From NCBI GenBank assembly GCA_902492455.1, contig CABULH010000009.1, positions 1-64,000 on the forward strand: DNA of 64,000 bases, written 5' to 3'. The position numbers were made by a program, and so were the translations under genes. The stretch is from an uncultured Oscillospiraceae bacterium. Lineage in GTDB: Bacteria > Bacillota > Clostridia > Oscillospirales > Acutalibacteraceae. This document shows, one piece after another, positions 17,043 to 24,657 of this stretch. The notes below the pieces were generated by a model. It was not told where the DNA came from, made no database searches, and was given only the letters and a program-made list of their open reading frames with translations. Positions within the stretch are counted from its first letter, which is position 1. Each line of letters begins with the position of its first letter.

Positions 17043-17281
17043 TGCTTATCCTCCGGCGGGCTTTTCCGACGCTTATAAGCGCTATACAGCCCAAACATCT
17101 TGCAATAATTGCAGTTTTGCTCGCCTCCTGCGCACGAGTTACATGATATGCTGCCGTCTTGTGATTTTTTCGCCATCCTCAGACAGCACCCAAGCACAAA
17201 CCCAAGGCACCCAGCAAATACATAAGTGCCGACTAACAACAAGATCATCCCACCGCTAGACAGATCAATCACCATTTGCAT
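17039..17281 (-). CDS. Small phage membrane protein with Cys cluster
   Basis: 80 aa from ATG 17281, with GGAGG upstream. One transmembrane helix (GGMILLLVGTYVFAGCLGFV) is followed by a cytoplasmic tail holding SCNSCAGGEQNCNYC, a likely metal-binding cluster. The function is unknown. The start lies inside the 3' end of the first methyltransferase gene. Confidence 0.5.
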   Translation of the reverse strand: MQMVIDLSSGGMILLLVGTYVFAGCLGFVLGCCLRMAKKSQDGSISCNSCAGGEQNCNYCKMFGLYSAYKRRKSPPEDKQ

Positions 17282-17835
17282 GCGCCTCCTCTTGGTTTTA
17301 TCAACGGAATGTATTCCGTTTTGCTCGATCCTTGCGTCCAAACGCACCAGTGTACTTCCATGAGCGGAGATCCTCCTCTTGCCTCAAACAAAAAATCTGG
17401 TCTCCATGTCAAAGGCAACACATACGCCGGGCGAATATCTGAAAACAACGCAACCCTCTTTGCTGCGTGCCAATACTGCGATTTTAATAACATGGCAAAT
17501 GGCACATTATGATTCGCGCTTTTTCTGATAAATTGCTCTGCCAAAGAAAAAGGAGGATTCGTGATAATCCATTGTACCCCTTCCGGCAGATCAGCAGTAA
17601 GAAAATCCGTTCCTGTCTGAATGTCTGTTGCGACGACGTTCAGGCTGTTTTTCCGCATAACCTCTACCATGTGCCCATCTCCGCAAGCCGGCTCCCACAC
17701 TAAGCTCCCTTGAGGGATTTCCAAAAAATCAAGAAGTGCTTGCGTTGCTTCTGGCGGAGTGGGGTAGAAGTCAGATGCATTCCGTTTGTACGCTGTATTT
17801 CCTCCGCAAATGCGGCTACCGATCAAATCGTCCAT
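17269..17835 (-). CDS. Phage DNA adenine methyltransferase, copy 1
   Basis: 188 aa. SAM-binding region LVWEPACGDGHMVEVM, Asp of strand 2 in VVATDIQTG, and catalytic NPPF in IITNPPFSLAEQF identify an N6-adenine-type methyltransferase of the DUF1073-free, small phage kind that opens with DFYPTPPEAT. No target-recognition domain is obvious. It is a paralogue of the gene at 19032. No partner endonuclease is seen, so protection of phage DNA from host restriction is the likely role (inference). Confidence 0.85.
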   Translation of the reverse strand: MDDLIGSRICGGNTAYKRNASDFYPTPPEATQALLDFLEIPQGSLVWEPACGDGHMVEVMRKNSLNVVATDIQTGTDFLTADLPEGVQWIITNPPFSLAEQFIRKSANHNVPFAMLLKSQYWHAAKRVALFSDIRPAYVLPLTWRPDFLFEARGGSPLMEVHWCVWTQGSSKTEYIPLIKPRGGACKW

Positions 17836-18019
17836 TTGCGTGCGCCTCCTTCGGTGGTTCTGGCAGCGGCATCCAGTGGGTTATATGCCCGTTCCACCTT
17901 ACCCATATCCGACCCACAATCCTATCTGTGTCAATTTTTATGCTGCTATGAGGCACAAACACAAGCACTCTTGTTTTTTCTTCCGGCAGCCTATCCTTAA
18001 CGCTGATCCACTCGCTCAT
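17816..18019 (-). CDS. DUF551 protein
   Basis: 67 aa with the family's hallmark ends: MSEWISVKDRLPEE at the start and ITHWMPLPEPPKE near the end. DUF551 proteins are common small phage proteins of unknown role. A GGAGGCGAGG ribosome site precedes the start; it overlaps both neighbours. Confidence 0.85.
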   Translation of the reverse strand: MSEWISVKDRLPEEKTRVLVFVPHSSIKIDTDRIVGRIWVRWNGHITHWMPLPEPPKEAHANGRFDR

Positions 18020-18198
18020 TGCTCCTCGCCTCCATCCATTCTCGTCCCGCAGTTGGGACAGTAGTGATAATAGTTAATACAACTGCCGTAATGCTCAAAA
18101 CCGCAAAGCGTATCCCACTCGTTCAGCAAATTACTTGACATATTTTTAGCCGTCTCAGCCAACGCCTTCCGGCTTATCAGATCATCATTCATTTCCAT
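18016..18198 (-). CDS. Small phage protein with zinc-ribbon end
   Basis: 60 aa. DDLISRKAL near the start and YHYCPNCGTRMDGG at the end are a combination seen repeatedly in small clostridial phage proteins; the C-terminal CPNCG is half of a zinc ribbon. Function unknown. Start overlaps nothing upstream; GAGAGGGG lies before ATG. Confidence 0.65.
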   Translation of the reverse strand: MEMNDDLISRKALAETAKNMSSNLLNEWDTLCGFEHYGSCINYYHYCPNCGTRMDGGEEQ

Positions 18199-18213
18199 AT
18201 CCCCTCTCCGGGA

Positions 18214-18531
18214 TCAGCCCGGCATTTCGCACACGCTCTTTTTTGTGCTGTAGTATCGGATTTCCTCTACCTCAAGGTCAAATTTGTGCCCACAACAATT
18301 GCATTCGATCTCTTCTTCCTCACCCTCTTCATATTCGCAGGAATCATAATATTCATACTCATAACCGCAGTGTGGGCATATAATCGTTTTTTCTCTAAAT
18401 CTTTCTCCTTCGCTCTGGAATTTTACCTCTCGTTCTATCCTTTTTTCGCAATCGTCGCAAATATGGATCTGAATACCTGCGATAATTTTTTTATTATCTG
18501 TTGGATTTCCGCAACTGCATACATATTTCAT
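18214..18531 (-). CDS. Zinc-ribbon phage protein
   Basis: 105 aa with three Cys pairs: CSCGN, ICDDCEKRI, ICPHCGYEYEYYDSC and CNCCGHKF. An acidic run (EYEEGEEEEIE) separates the last two. The spacing suggests two zinc ribbons. Probably nucleic-acid or protein binding; no family assigned. GGAGG lies 10 nt upstream of the start. Confidence 0.6.
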   Translation of the reverse strand: MKYVCSCGNPTDNKKIIAGIQIHICDDCEKRIEREVKFQSEGERFREKTIICPHCGYEYEYYDSCEYEEGEEEEIECNCCGHKFDLEVEEIRYYSTKKSVCEMPG

Positions 18532-19028
18532 TCTTCCGCCGCCTCCAATACCTTTTCCGCTTCTTCGCGTGTCAATATTTCATCACTATCCATTACACAA
18601 TAATCATCTGTGCCGCTATGTCCACAGTGATATCGATGGTATACATGCCTTGGCCCGTCATGATACGCGCGGGTTATTACCGATACGATTACGATTTCCC
18701 ACGGTCGTCCGAACCTGTCATACACTGTATCTCCTGGAGCATACTGTAGCACTCGCCCCTCACTATCCGCCTTACCAAGCTCCTTTGCCCGCTCGACGGT
18801 GAGGCCGGTTGCGCGGTAGGCTTGTAGTTCCCCCGCCTCACTCCACGTTAGCCCCGTGGCGTGCAGACACGTCTGGTATCCAAGATTGTAGGCTTCGTCT
18901 CTTATGCTTTCTATGTTTGGCGCAAGCTCCTCATAATAGGACAGCTTATCCACCCATGGGCCTGCAAATTCCGCATCGCCTACCTTGATCCGCCATTTCC
19001 CATCCTCAAAATAGGTGTATCGCCTCAT
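18528..19028 (-). CDS. Phage protein with GLT-type repeat region, unknown
   Basis: 166 aa. It contains LHATGLTWSEAGELQAYRAT and TGLTVERAKELGKAD, a helical pattern typical of hypothetical proteins in clostridial phage accessory regions, then a beta-rich domain (YAPGDTVYDRFGRPWEIVIV). Overlaps the zinc-ribbon gene by 4 nt. Function unknown. Confidence 0.55.
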   Translation of the reverse strand: MRRYTYFEDGKWRIKVGDAEFAGPWVDKLSYYEELAPNIESIRDEAYNLGYQTCLHATGLTWSEAGELQAYRATGLTVERAKELGKADSEGRVLQYAPGDTVYDRFGRPWEIVIVSVITRAYHDGPRHVYHRYHCGHSGTDDYCVMDSDEILTREEAEKVLEAAEE

Positions 19029-19031
19029 TTC

Positions 19032-19592
19032 TTATCCCTCCACGCCTGGTCTTTCTAGCGGTATGTATCTCGTCCGGCCGGTGATACGCGGATCCCACAC
19101 GCACCATATCACATCCATAAGTGATGCCCCGCCGCGTGCGCCAAGAAGGAAATCCGGTCTCCATGTAAGCGGCAATATATACGCCGGACTATACTCCGTA
19201 AATAGCCTCAATCTCTTTTTGGCGTGCCAATATTGAGACTTTAGCAGGAGCGCAAAAGGTTTTCCGTGCCAAACACACCGACGTATAAATTCTTCCGACT
19301 TGGAGAACGGTGGATTTGTGATTATCCACTCGACGCCATGCGGAAGTGCTACATCCAAAAAGTCATCCCCAGTCTGTATGTCTGTCCCGATTACTCTATA
19401 CTCGCGATCGCGCATCACATCAACCATGTGATTCCCACCGCAAGCAGGCTCCCAAATAACGGTGCTTTTTGGCAATTCCAAAAAGTTCAGCAGCGCCACC
19501 GTCGCTTCCGGCGGCGTTGGATAATAATCCGATCCATCCCTTACCGTTGTAGGGTTACCGCCTGTTATCCTGCTGCTAGTAAGTGTGTCCAC
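19032..19592 (-). CDS. Phage DNA adenine methyltransferase, copy 2
   Basis: 186 aa from GTG 19592 (GGAGG 8 nt upstream), giving the same length and start as copy 1. Motifs: YYPTPPEATVALLNFL, VIWEPACGGNHMVDVM, VIGTDIQTG, WIITNPPFSKSEEF and LPLTWRPDFLLGARGG, shared nearly residue for residue with the gene at 17269. The Gly-rich loop reads GGNH rather than GDGH, which may reduce cofactor binding or shift it. A tandem-like duplication separated by four small genes. Confidence 0.82.
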   Translation of the reverse strand: MDTLTSSRITGGNPTTVRDGSDYYPTPPEATVALLNFLELPKSTVIWEPACGGNHMVDVMRDREYRVIGTDIQTGDDFLDVALPHGVEWIITNPPFSKSEEFIRRCVWHGKPFALLLKSQYWHAKKRLRLFTEYSPAYILPLTWRPDFLLGARGGASLMDVIWCVWDPRITGRTRYIPLERPGVEG

Positions 19593-19596
19593 ACTA

Positions 19597-19851
19597 TCAT
19601 CCTCCAATTTTGTCCGGGTCAACATATTCCACGCCCAACTCCACAAGTCGGGGATCATCCTCATCATCCAGCACCGCAGGCTCGTATCCGTCGGCAGGCT
19701 TGATTTTGACACATCGGATATCTGTGTAATCAATGTAGCCAAAATATCCAAAATAGCGATAAAACCTTGCCTTAGCCTTTCCGCGTGTGGACTCGATCAC
19801 ATAGCTGCCCCATTCACGATCTTCGCCGCTCACAAACCACAGGTACATCAT
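19597..19851 (-). CDS. Small phage protein, unknown (84 aa)
   Basis: Start at ATG 19851 shares its A with the previous stop and has GGAGG 4 nt before. Aromatic-rich (MMYLWFVSGEDREWGSYVIE, RYFGYFGYIDYTD) and acidic at the end. No family recognised. Four nucleotides separate it from the second methyltransferase. Confidence 0.55.
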   Translation of the reverse strand: MMYLWFVSGEDREWGSYVIESTRGKAKARFYRYFGYFGYIDYTDIRCVKIKPADGYEPAVLDDEDDPRLVELGVEYVDPDKIGG

Positions 19852-20339
19852 TATTCCTCCTTCGCTCTGTGCCAGTGACACATCTCGCAACAGGTTATCG
19901 CATTTCCACTCAATGATATTTTCTTGCAGTTTGCGCACAAACACTTTACCGCCGCATCCAGCTCCAGCTTTACCCGTTCCAACGCTTCCGCGGCGCTCCG
20001 TGCTGCGCACGCTATCATCTCGTCGTATGGCTTTTTCGTGTCGCAAAATTCATCCAGATACAGCGCGATTGTTCTGGCGGCATTTGCATATCTGTTCAGC
20101 AGTGCTTCTGTCTCGGTAGCCTTAGCGGATTGACCCTGTTCGGCGCGTCGGTTCCAGGCTTCGATAGCAGACTGTCTCGCCCATGATTTTTTCAGTGCCC
20201 AAAAACGCACAAGGGCATGACATTTGCATCTGATTTCTGCATTCCAGCCATCATCTCCTGATGGTGTTCCGCGCTTTTTGTAGAGGTTAATGGTTACTTT
20301 TTCGTTCCCACAAAACGGGCACGGCTTAAGCTCATTCAT
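19851..20339 (-). CDS. Lar-like restriction alleviation protein
   Basis: 162 aa from ATG 20339. The opening MNELKPCPFCGNEK, then IRCKCHALVRFW and SAIEAWNRRAE form the Lar_restr_allev domain (residues about 1 to 60); Lar of Rac prophage stimulates host type I methylation and so weakens restriction. The C-terminal part is a separate helical region ending in a CANCKK...CCEMCHWH zinc-binding cluster. Neighbouring methyltransferases point to an anti-restriction set. Confidence 0.75.
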   Translation of the reverse strand: MNELKPCPFCGNEKVTINLYKKRGTPSGDDGWNAEIRCKCHALVRFWALKKSWARQSAIEAWNRRAEQGQSAKATETEALLNRYANAARTIALYLDEFCDTKKPYDEMIACAARSAAEALERVKLELDAAVKCLCANCKKISLSGNAITCCEMCHWHRAKEE

Positions 20340-20464
20340 TTCGTTTTCCTCCAAATCCCGCTCTTCCGGATTATTCTTCTTTTTGCCATGCAAGTGTCGC
20401 ATATGGTTGGCTGTCTGCTCTTCCCGCCACAATACGGGCAGGTGTATTCTCGTTTGTTTGTCAT
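20336..20464 (-). CDS. 42-aa zinc-ribbon phage protein
   Basis: ATG 20464 has GGAGG 7 to 8 nt upstream. The product carries CPYCGGK and ICDTCMAKRR then a basic tail: a single zinc ribbon. Its stop overlaps the next start as ATGA, so it is translated in the operon. Too short for routine gene calling. Confidence 0.65.
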   Translation of the reverse strand: MTNKREYTCPYCGGKSRQPTICDTCMAKRRIIRKSGIWRKTK

Positions 20465-20502
20465 TGATAGGCCTCCATTCGGTTGGCTACGCCGGGGTTA
20501 TG

Positions 20503-20775
20503 TTAGTTTGCGACCCCCACACTGGCTTTGATCCTGTATACCTCGACTTTATCCTTGCGCACGATTTTTGCCACTATCAATGAGCAATAACCATCGATTA
20601 AGACATTGTTTTCATCCACAATAATCGGATCAAGAGATTGGTTCACGTCATACTTCTCGATATGCCGACTGACTTTGCCTAACTTTGGATACACAAAATT
20701 TTCCGGCACAATGATTTCTTCCGGAAACAATTTCACTTTGCGGGAATATAAGCGTACCGTTAATTTCTTGTCCAT
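20503..20775 (-). CDS. ParB-like phage protein
   Basis: 90 aa: KLFPEEIIVPENFVYP, LDPIIVDENNVLIDGYCSLI and VAKIVRKDKVEVYRI match the ParB/sulfiredoxin-like nuclease fold in its minimal form. The conserved DGY takes the place of the catalytic DGxxR of ParB proteins. Common as a stand-alone domain in phage early regions; function unclear. GGAGG precedes the start. Confidence 0.75.
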   Translation of the reverse strand: MDKKLTVRLYSRKVKLFPEEIIVPENFVYPKLGKVSRHIEKYDVNQSLDPIIVDENNVLIDGYCSLIVAKIVRKDKVEVYRIKASVGVAN

Positions 20776-20818
20776 TTTTCATCCTCCCTCCGCTTGTAGC
20801 GGTCACATGTTGATAGCA

Positions 20819-21166
20819 TCATATCTCCTCCACGACGATTTCCGTCCGCCTTGTTCCGTCATGTATCCGGCGTAATACCAGATCAATCCGATCAAAGCTA
20901 TCGTCCAGTATAATCCCGGCCTTAACCATCCCATCTAGGATCATCTTGCCGCTGTAGTTGTCCGGATCACGCCTCCGATTGTCACCAAAGCAATACATAA
21001 GCGATACAACTGATCGCTCAATCGGCTTTGGTGGTTTAGGACGGCAATGGGCAGCTATCAACAGCGCCCATTGCTTTTTGATCTCTTGATACTTCCAACG
21101 GTTGTCCCGGCCTATATACTCGTTGTTGCTTGGCGGTACGGCGGGGATAGTGTAACGGTACGTCAT
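20819..21166 (-). CDS. rusA: RusA-like Holliday junction resolvase
   Basis: 115 aa from ATG 21166, overlapping the previous stop as ATGA. PPSNNEYIGRDNRWKYQ, RRRDPDNYSGKMILDGMVKA and GIILDDSFDRI contain the family's catalytic Asp residues (RDPDN and LDD) and the conserved Lys. RusA cleaves four-way junctions formed by phage recombination. It belongs to the replication block with SSB. Confidence 0.9.
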   Translation of the reverse strand: MTYRYTIPAVPPSNNEYIGRDNRWKYQEIKKQWALLIAAHCRPKPPKPIERSVVSLMYCFGDNRRRDPDNYSGKMILDGMVKAGIILDDSFDRIDLVLRRIHDGTRRTEIVVEEI

Positions 21167-21765
21167 ATCACAGATTCCACGAATCCACAGTATTGCGATA
21201 TATAGTCCCACCTGTTGCTATATTTTTTATACTTACTCTTTGACTCGCCTACACTAATTTGCGTGTTAGTGGCAACATGTGCGCTTGGGATTACAAGTGT
21301 ATCCGCTTCTATTCCGTCGTCATTTATAAGCCGGAGTATGTATAGATCACAAGTGCAATATGGTTTTTCCAAATTGAAAGAATAAAAGTTTCCGCCCTTT
21401 CCATGATACAATTTGCTTGCTTTAACATCGATTTTTACAGAGTCGTTCACCAGAAGATCATATGGGTAGTTTTGCGGCATTCTCCTAACTTCATATCCTT
21501 GAGCTATTAATACTTCAGCCGTGATCTGTTCGTGCGATTTACCAAATGTGGTCTCACATTCTTTTATACTCAGATTTAGTTCTTCTGCGAGTTTGTACCA
21601 CCCGCCCTTTCGCCTTGACACAGCGTTCGTTAGAGAGCAATCTCCGAAATACGTTTCTGCTTCTGATCTTGTTGGCATTCGATCTAATCTGTTGAATTTA
21701 ACAATCTCTAAAATTCGTTCTTTTATCGCATCATCCGTCCAGCGCGTTCCGTGCGTATATCCCAT
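21163..21765 (-). CDS. Putative endonuclease: homing-associated repeat plus PD-(D/E)XK core
   Basis: 200 aa. The first 65 residues (WTDDAIKERILEIV, MPTRSEAETYFG, VSRRKGGWYKLAEELNL) resemble homing-endonuclease-associated HNR repeats. The C-terminal part has YPYDLLVNDSVKIDVKAS, a PD-(D/E)XK-like arrangement with the second acid and lysine in IDVK. This pairs a DNA-reading module with a restriction-type nuclease. It sits inside the operon without an intron or intein nearby. Function inferred only. Confidence 0.6.
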   Translation of the reverse strand: MGYTHGTRWTDDAIKERILEIVKFNRLDRMPTRSEAETYFGDCSLTNAVSRRKGGWYKLAEELNLSIKECETTFGKSHEQITAEVLIAQGYEVRRMPQNYPYDLLVNDSVKIDVKASKLYHGKGGNFYSFNLEKPYCTCDLYILRLINDDGIEADTLVIPSAHVATNTQISVGESKSKYKKYSNRWDYISQYCGFVESVI

Positions 21766-21777
21766 TAAAATACCTCC

Positions 21778-22218
21778 CTAAAAAGGCGATGAATCCGAAT
21801 CATCGGTGATCTCCTCAAAATCGCCTGCACCGGCAGAGGAGAAATCGGGAGGCCCATCGTATCCGGGAGCGGCGGATACGTCGGCGGACGGTTTGGTTTG
21901 TTTCGATTCCGCAAAATATACCTGATCCGCCACCACTTCATAAGCGGTGCGTTTGTTGCCTTCCTTATCCGTGTACTGACGGCTCTGTAGGCTGCCTTGC
22001 AGGGCGATGCGCTGCCCCTTGTGGAAATACCGGCATATGAATTCCGCCGTCTGCCTCCAGGCCACCACAGGGATAAAATCCGCCTCTCTCTTATCCGCCC
22101 CTTTGGGCTGGAAAGCGCGGTCCACAGCCACCGTAAAACTGGTAACCGGCACTTGGGACGCGGTGTGACGAAGTTCCGGATCAGAGGTCATTCTGCCTAA
22201 TAGACATACTGTATTCAT
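21778..22218 (-). CDS. ssb: Single-stranded DNA-binding protein
   Basis: 146 aa with a complete OB fold: MNTVCLLGRMTSDPELRHT, FTVAVDR, FIPVVAWRQTAEFI and KGQRIALQGSLQSRQY. An acidic C-terminal tip ends DSDSSPF, the protein-docking tail of SSBs. It coats ssDNA during phage replication and recombination with the annealing protein at 24641. Coupled to the helicase loader by a 4-nt overlap. Confidence 0.95.
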   Translation of the reverse strand: MNTVCLLGRMTSDPELRHTASQVPVTSFTVAVDRAFQPKGADKREADFIPVVAWRQTAEFICRYFHKGQRIALQGSLQSRQYTDKEGNKRTAYEVVADQVYFAESKQTKPSADVSAAPGYDGPPDFSSAGAGDFEEITDDSDSSPF

Positions 22219-23027
22219 GGTTTATCCTCCCTCAATCGATAATTTTTGGCTCTGTCTCTACCGATAACAACGTTGTGGCCCTTGGTTCTCTGATAGATTC
22301 GGCTGCCGATTCCCTCGTCAATTCCAATGAGATCATCCACGGTCATTTCGCAGGATATAATCAGCGGCAGCCCGGATTTATACCGATGATCCACGATCTC
22401 AAATGCGGCGTTAATATCTCCCTGGGTAGGGGATTTCCCGTATTCCGTCTTGAAAAAATCGTCTATGTACAACACATCCGTACTTTTCAGCGGGTCAATG
22501 ATTGACTGATAGGCGTAATCGTCGTTGACGCTGGCCTTGATCCGGACGATATCATCCCGCCACTGCATATACCTTGCCGATTCCCCATCGTTTAGCAGCT
22601 TGGAGACAACAGCGGTGCATAAATGTGTCTTTCCGCACCCAACCTGGCCGCAGATAATCAACCACCCTTCCGGGTTGCTGGCGTAATCCATGGCAATTCG
22701 CTTCATTTCTTGCTGCCAGTGATTTTCCGCATGATAGCTCTCAAACGTGTACCTGTCCATGGTATCCTTGATCCCGCTTTTCTCGATACGGTATATGCTG
22801 TCGCGGGTATTCATGCACTCGCATTTCCGGCAAATGATCTCTCTGTCTCGGACTATGTACACAATTCCTTTATTTCTGCATTTGGGGCAATCCAGCCCGG
22901 TAAGCCGTCCGACAGCCGCGTTGCTGTTATCGCATTGCCATTGCAGATATTCCTCATAGGACATATCCATATTTAGGTGCTCCATCGCTTCCGGAGGCAT
23001 GTTGAGTTCCAGCCCCATTACGTTCAC
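22215..23027 (-). CDS. DnaC-like helicase loader
   Basis: 270 aa from GTG 23027 (GGAGG 8 nt upstream; this start overlaps the initiator gene by 74 nt, and ATG 23018 is an alternative). An N-terminal zinc finger (CPKCRNKG...CRKCEC) is followed by an AAA+ module with Walker A ICGQVGCGKTHL and Walker B VLYIDDFFK. Such proteins load the host replicative helicase at the phage origin together with the initiator encoded upstream. Confidence 0.9.
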   Translation of the reverse strand: MNVMGLELNMPPEAMEHLNMDMSYEEYLQWQCDNSNAAVGRLTGLDCPKCRNKGIVYIVRDREIICRKCECMNTRDSIYRIEKSGIKDTMDRYTFESYHAENHWQQEMKRIAMDYASNPEGWLIICGQVGCGKTHLCTAVVSKLLNDGESARYMQWRDDIVRIKASVNDDYAYQSIIDPLKSTDVLYIDDFFKTEYGKSPTQGDINAAFEIVDHRYKSGLPLIISCEMTVDDLIGIDEGIGSRIYQRTKGHNVVIGRDRAKNYRLREDKP

Positions 23028-23658
23028 CGCTATTTCCTCCTTTCCTGTGTTTTTCCCATGTACCAACAGCAGCCTTCCAACTTCTCATTGGGGTTTTCCC
23101 AATTTTCCATCCCTTAGACTCATAGTGGTAAAAGAATTCTTCGGCATCGATTCCATTCTTACGTTCCTGACAATATGCCTTGATTTCGTCTATTGTCGGC
23201 TTTCGAAAGCGCTTCTCTTTATCTCTCTCTTCTATATCTGGTTTACTATCTGGTTTACTATCTGGTATTGGTGACACCGTTTGGTGACAACCCGTCACCG
23301 TTTCGTGACATGTCTGTCCCCGTTTCGTGACACAGTCGTCACTGTTTGCGTATATGCAATACACGGTTTCGTGCAACGCGTACCATTGAGTCCTATCCAT
23401 TCCAGCGGTGTTGTGATTGCCAACGTAGATAGCGCCTTTTGCCTTTAAATTATTGATGATTCTCTCGATCTGCCTTTTGGACCAGAATGGGAACAATTTT
23501 GTGAAGGCTCTCATGGAATTATAAGTCCAGCTTTTACCGTCATAATAATGCCTTCCGTTTGCTTCGTTTTTTGCAATCCAAAAATACAAATTGTGGAGAA
23601 ATATAGCCTCGTCCACCCCGTATTCTTTTGCCAATCGACTGTCAAAGCTGTATATCAT
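22954..23658 (-). CDS. Phage replication initiator / replisome organizer
   Basis: 234 aa. The N-terminal winged-helix region (EYGVDEAIFLHNLYFWI, FPFWSKRQIERIINNLK) matches phage replisome organizers. A linker with VTKRGQTCHETVTGC and PDSKPDSKPD is encoded by iteron-like repeats. The C-terminal part (YCQERKNGIDAEEFFYHYES, WKAAVGTWEK) is DnaD/DnaB-II-like. It should melt the origin and recruit the loader. Confidence 0.88.
   Translation of the reverse strand: MIYSFDSRLAKEYGVDEAIFLHNLYFWIAKNEANGRHYYDGKSWTYNSMRAFTKLFPFWSKRQIERIINNLKAKGAIYVGNHNTAGMDRTQWYALHETVYCIYANSDDCVTKRGQTCHETVTGCHQTVSPIPDSKPDSKPDIEERDKEKRFRKPTIDEIKAYCQERKNGIDAEEFFYHYESKGWKIGKTPMRSWKAAVGTWEKHRKGGNSGERNGAGTQHASGSDGAPKYGYVL
23273..23354. 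repeat. Iteron-like repeats, candidate phage origin
   Basis: Three 16-bp units of the form GTCACCGTTTCGTGAC lie at 23273, 23294 and 23316, spaced 21 and 22 bp (two bends of the helix), with a degenerate fourth at 23339. Adjacent at 23237 to 23266 are 12-bp repeats of ATCTGGTTTACT. All lie inside the initiator gene, as in lambda O and many Firmicutes phages. Confidence 0.75.
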
Positions 23659-23662
23659 CCCA

Positions 23663-23851
23663 TCACCCCTTTTTGACGTTTATCTTCTTGCTTTTTCTCT
23701 TATACCGGCACCAATCTGTACTGATCTCGTTTCTGTGGTATGGACATTTGTCTTTAGTGCAATGGCTCATGTGTACCAGCCCATAAGCCGGGCAGTGGAC
23801 GTAAGAATTTCCTACGCCCACTTTGCCGCGCTCACATATTGGGCAGATCAT
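23663..23851 (-). CDS. Small Cys/His-rich phage protein
   Basis: 62 aa: MICPICERGKVG, VHCPAYGLVHMSHC and DKCPYHRN give six Cys and three His, probably one or two zinc sites, with a basic tail (RKSKKINVKKG). The start lies within the HNH gene end and lacks a strong ribosome site. Function unknown. Confidence 0.55.
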   Translation of the reverse strand: MICPICERGKVGVGNSYVHCPAYGLVHMSHCTKDKCPYHRNEISTDWCRYKRKSKKINVKKG

Positions 23852-24146
23852 ATTTTCTATACACCAGCTTTCTTTCGTCCCATCCGGGATATTGGCTTCG
23901 CAGATATTCGGCGATTATTGGCCTTAAGGATTTCCCCCCCGCTCCGTTATCGTAGAAATCATGACACGCAAAACACAAGGTAACGACATTTTCAGGTATT
24001 CCAAGCCCCCCGTGCGCCCTGGATATGTAATGGGCGTTTGGCTTGGAAAATATTGATCCGCAGATGATGCATTGGTGTCCGTCCCTTTCCAATACCTCGT
24101 CCTTTACTTTCTGCGGAATGTCAAGCGCTTTTGTCTGCTTGTGCAT
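23832..24146 (-). CDS. HNH endonuclease
   Basis: 104 aa. CIICGSIFSKPNAHYISRAH, then GGLGIPENVVTLCFACHDFYD form a full HNH motif (His-Asn-His with two zinc Cys pairs). Located in the early replication block rather than next to terminase, so it is more likely a recombination or homing nuclease than the packaging HNH. GAGGTGGGG precedes the start. Confidence 0.88.
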   Translation of the reverse strand: MHKQTKALDIPQKVKDEVLERDGHQCIICGSIFSKPNAHYISRAHGGLGIPENVVTLCFACHDFYDNGAGGKSLRPIIAEYLRSQYPGWDERKLVYRKYDLPNM

Positions 24147-24657
24147 TACCCCACCTCGATTTCATGATAGCGATTTCTTCGGGCGTAGCCGTTTCAATAT
24201 CTAAGTCTTTTGCCTCTTGGATTACCCCATCAATCAAGATTGACATTTCCTCAGTGTCATAGTTTGATGATCCTACCCAAAACCGGAAATACTGCGCCCT
24301 ATCTTCATCTGGCAATGATTCGTGTTTTTCGTGATACTTATAAGCCCGTTGGAAATCATCAATAAATTGATTCGGTATTTTTACAACGCCGCCCTGTCCG
24401 TAATGTTTCAACATATCTAGGTATACTTCATCTTTCGACTTTCTCAGCTTGTCGCCAATTTTCCCGCATAGCACCCATAAATACGCATTTGCGTCGCGAG
24501 ATCGTTTCTTGTGCTTCTCCACAAGCAGTGCGGTATATACTACTTGTTTCATCCCATCGGCAAATCGCCGGGCCGCTTGCGGGATTTTCACCCGCAAGCA
24601 CAGCCAGAAACCCTCTCCGTCCTGCGTCCAGCGGGCGCGGTCAAATTCTAATTCCAT
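24121..24657 (-). CDS. NinB-like recombination protein (putative)
   Basis: 178 aa from ATG 24657. The pattern RSRDANAYLWVLCGKIGDKL, DEVYLDMLKHYGQGG, YFRFWVGSSNYDTEEMSILI and EAKDLDIETATPEEI resembles the NinB/YbcN group that binds single-stranded DNA in phage recombination. It follows the annealing gene with a 17-nt overlap, fitting a recombination module. The family call is moderate. Confidence 0.6.
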   Translation of the reverse strand: MELEFDRARWTQDGEGFWLCLRVKIPQAARRFADGMKQVVYTALLVEKHKKRSRDANAYLWVLCGKIGDKLRKSKDEVYLDMLKHYGQGGVVKIPNQFIDDFQRAYKYHEKHESLPDEDRAQYFRFWVGSSNYDTEEMSILIDGVIQEAKDLDIETATPEEIAIMKSRWGNAQADKSA

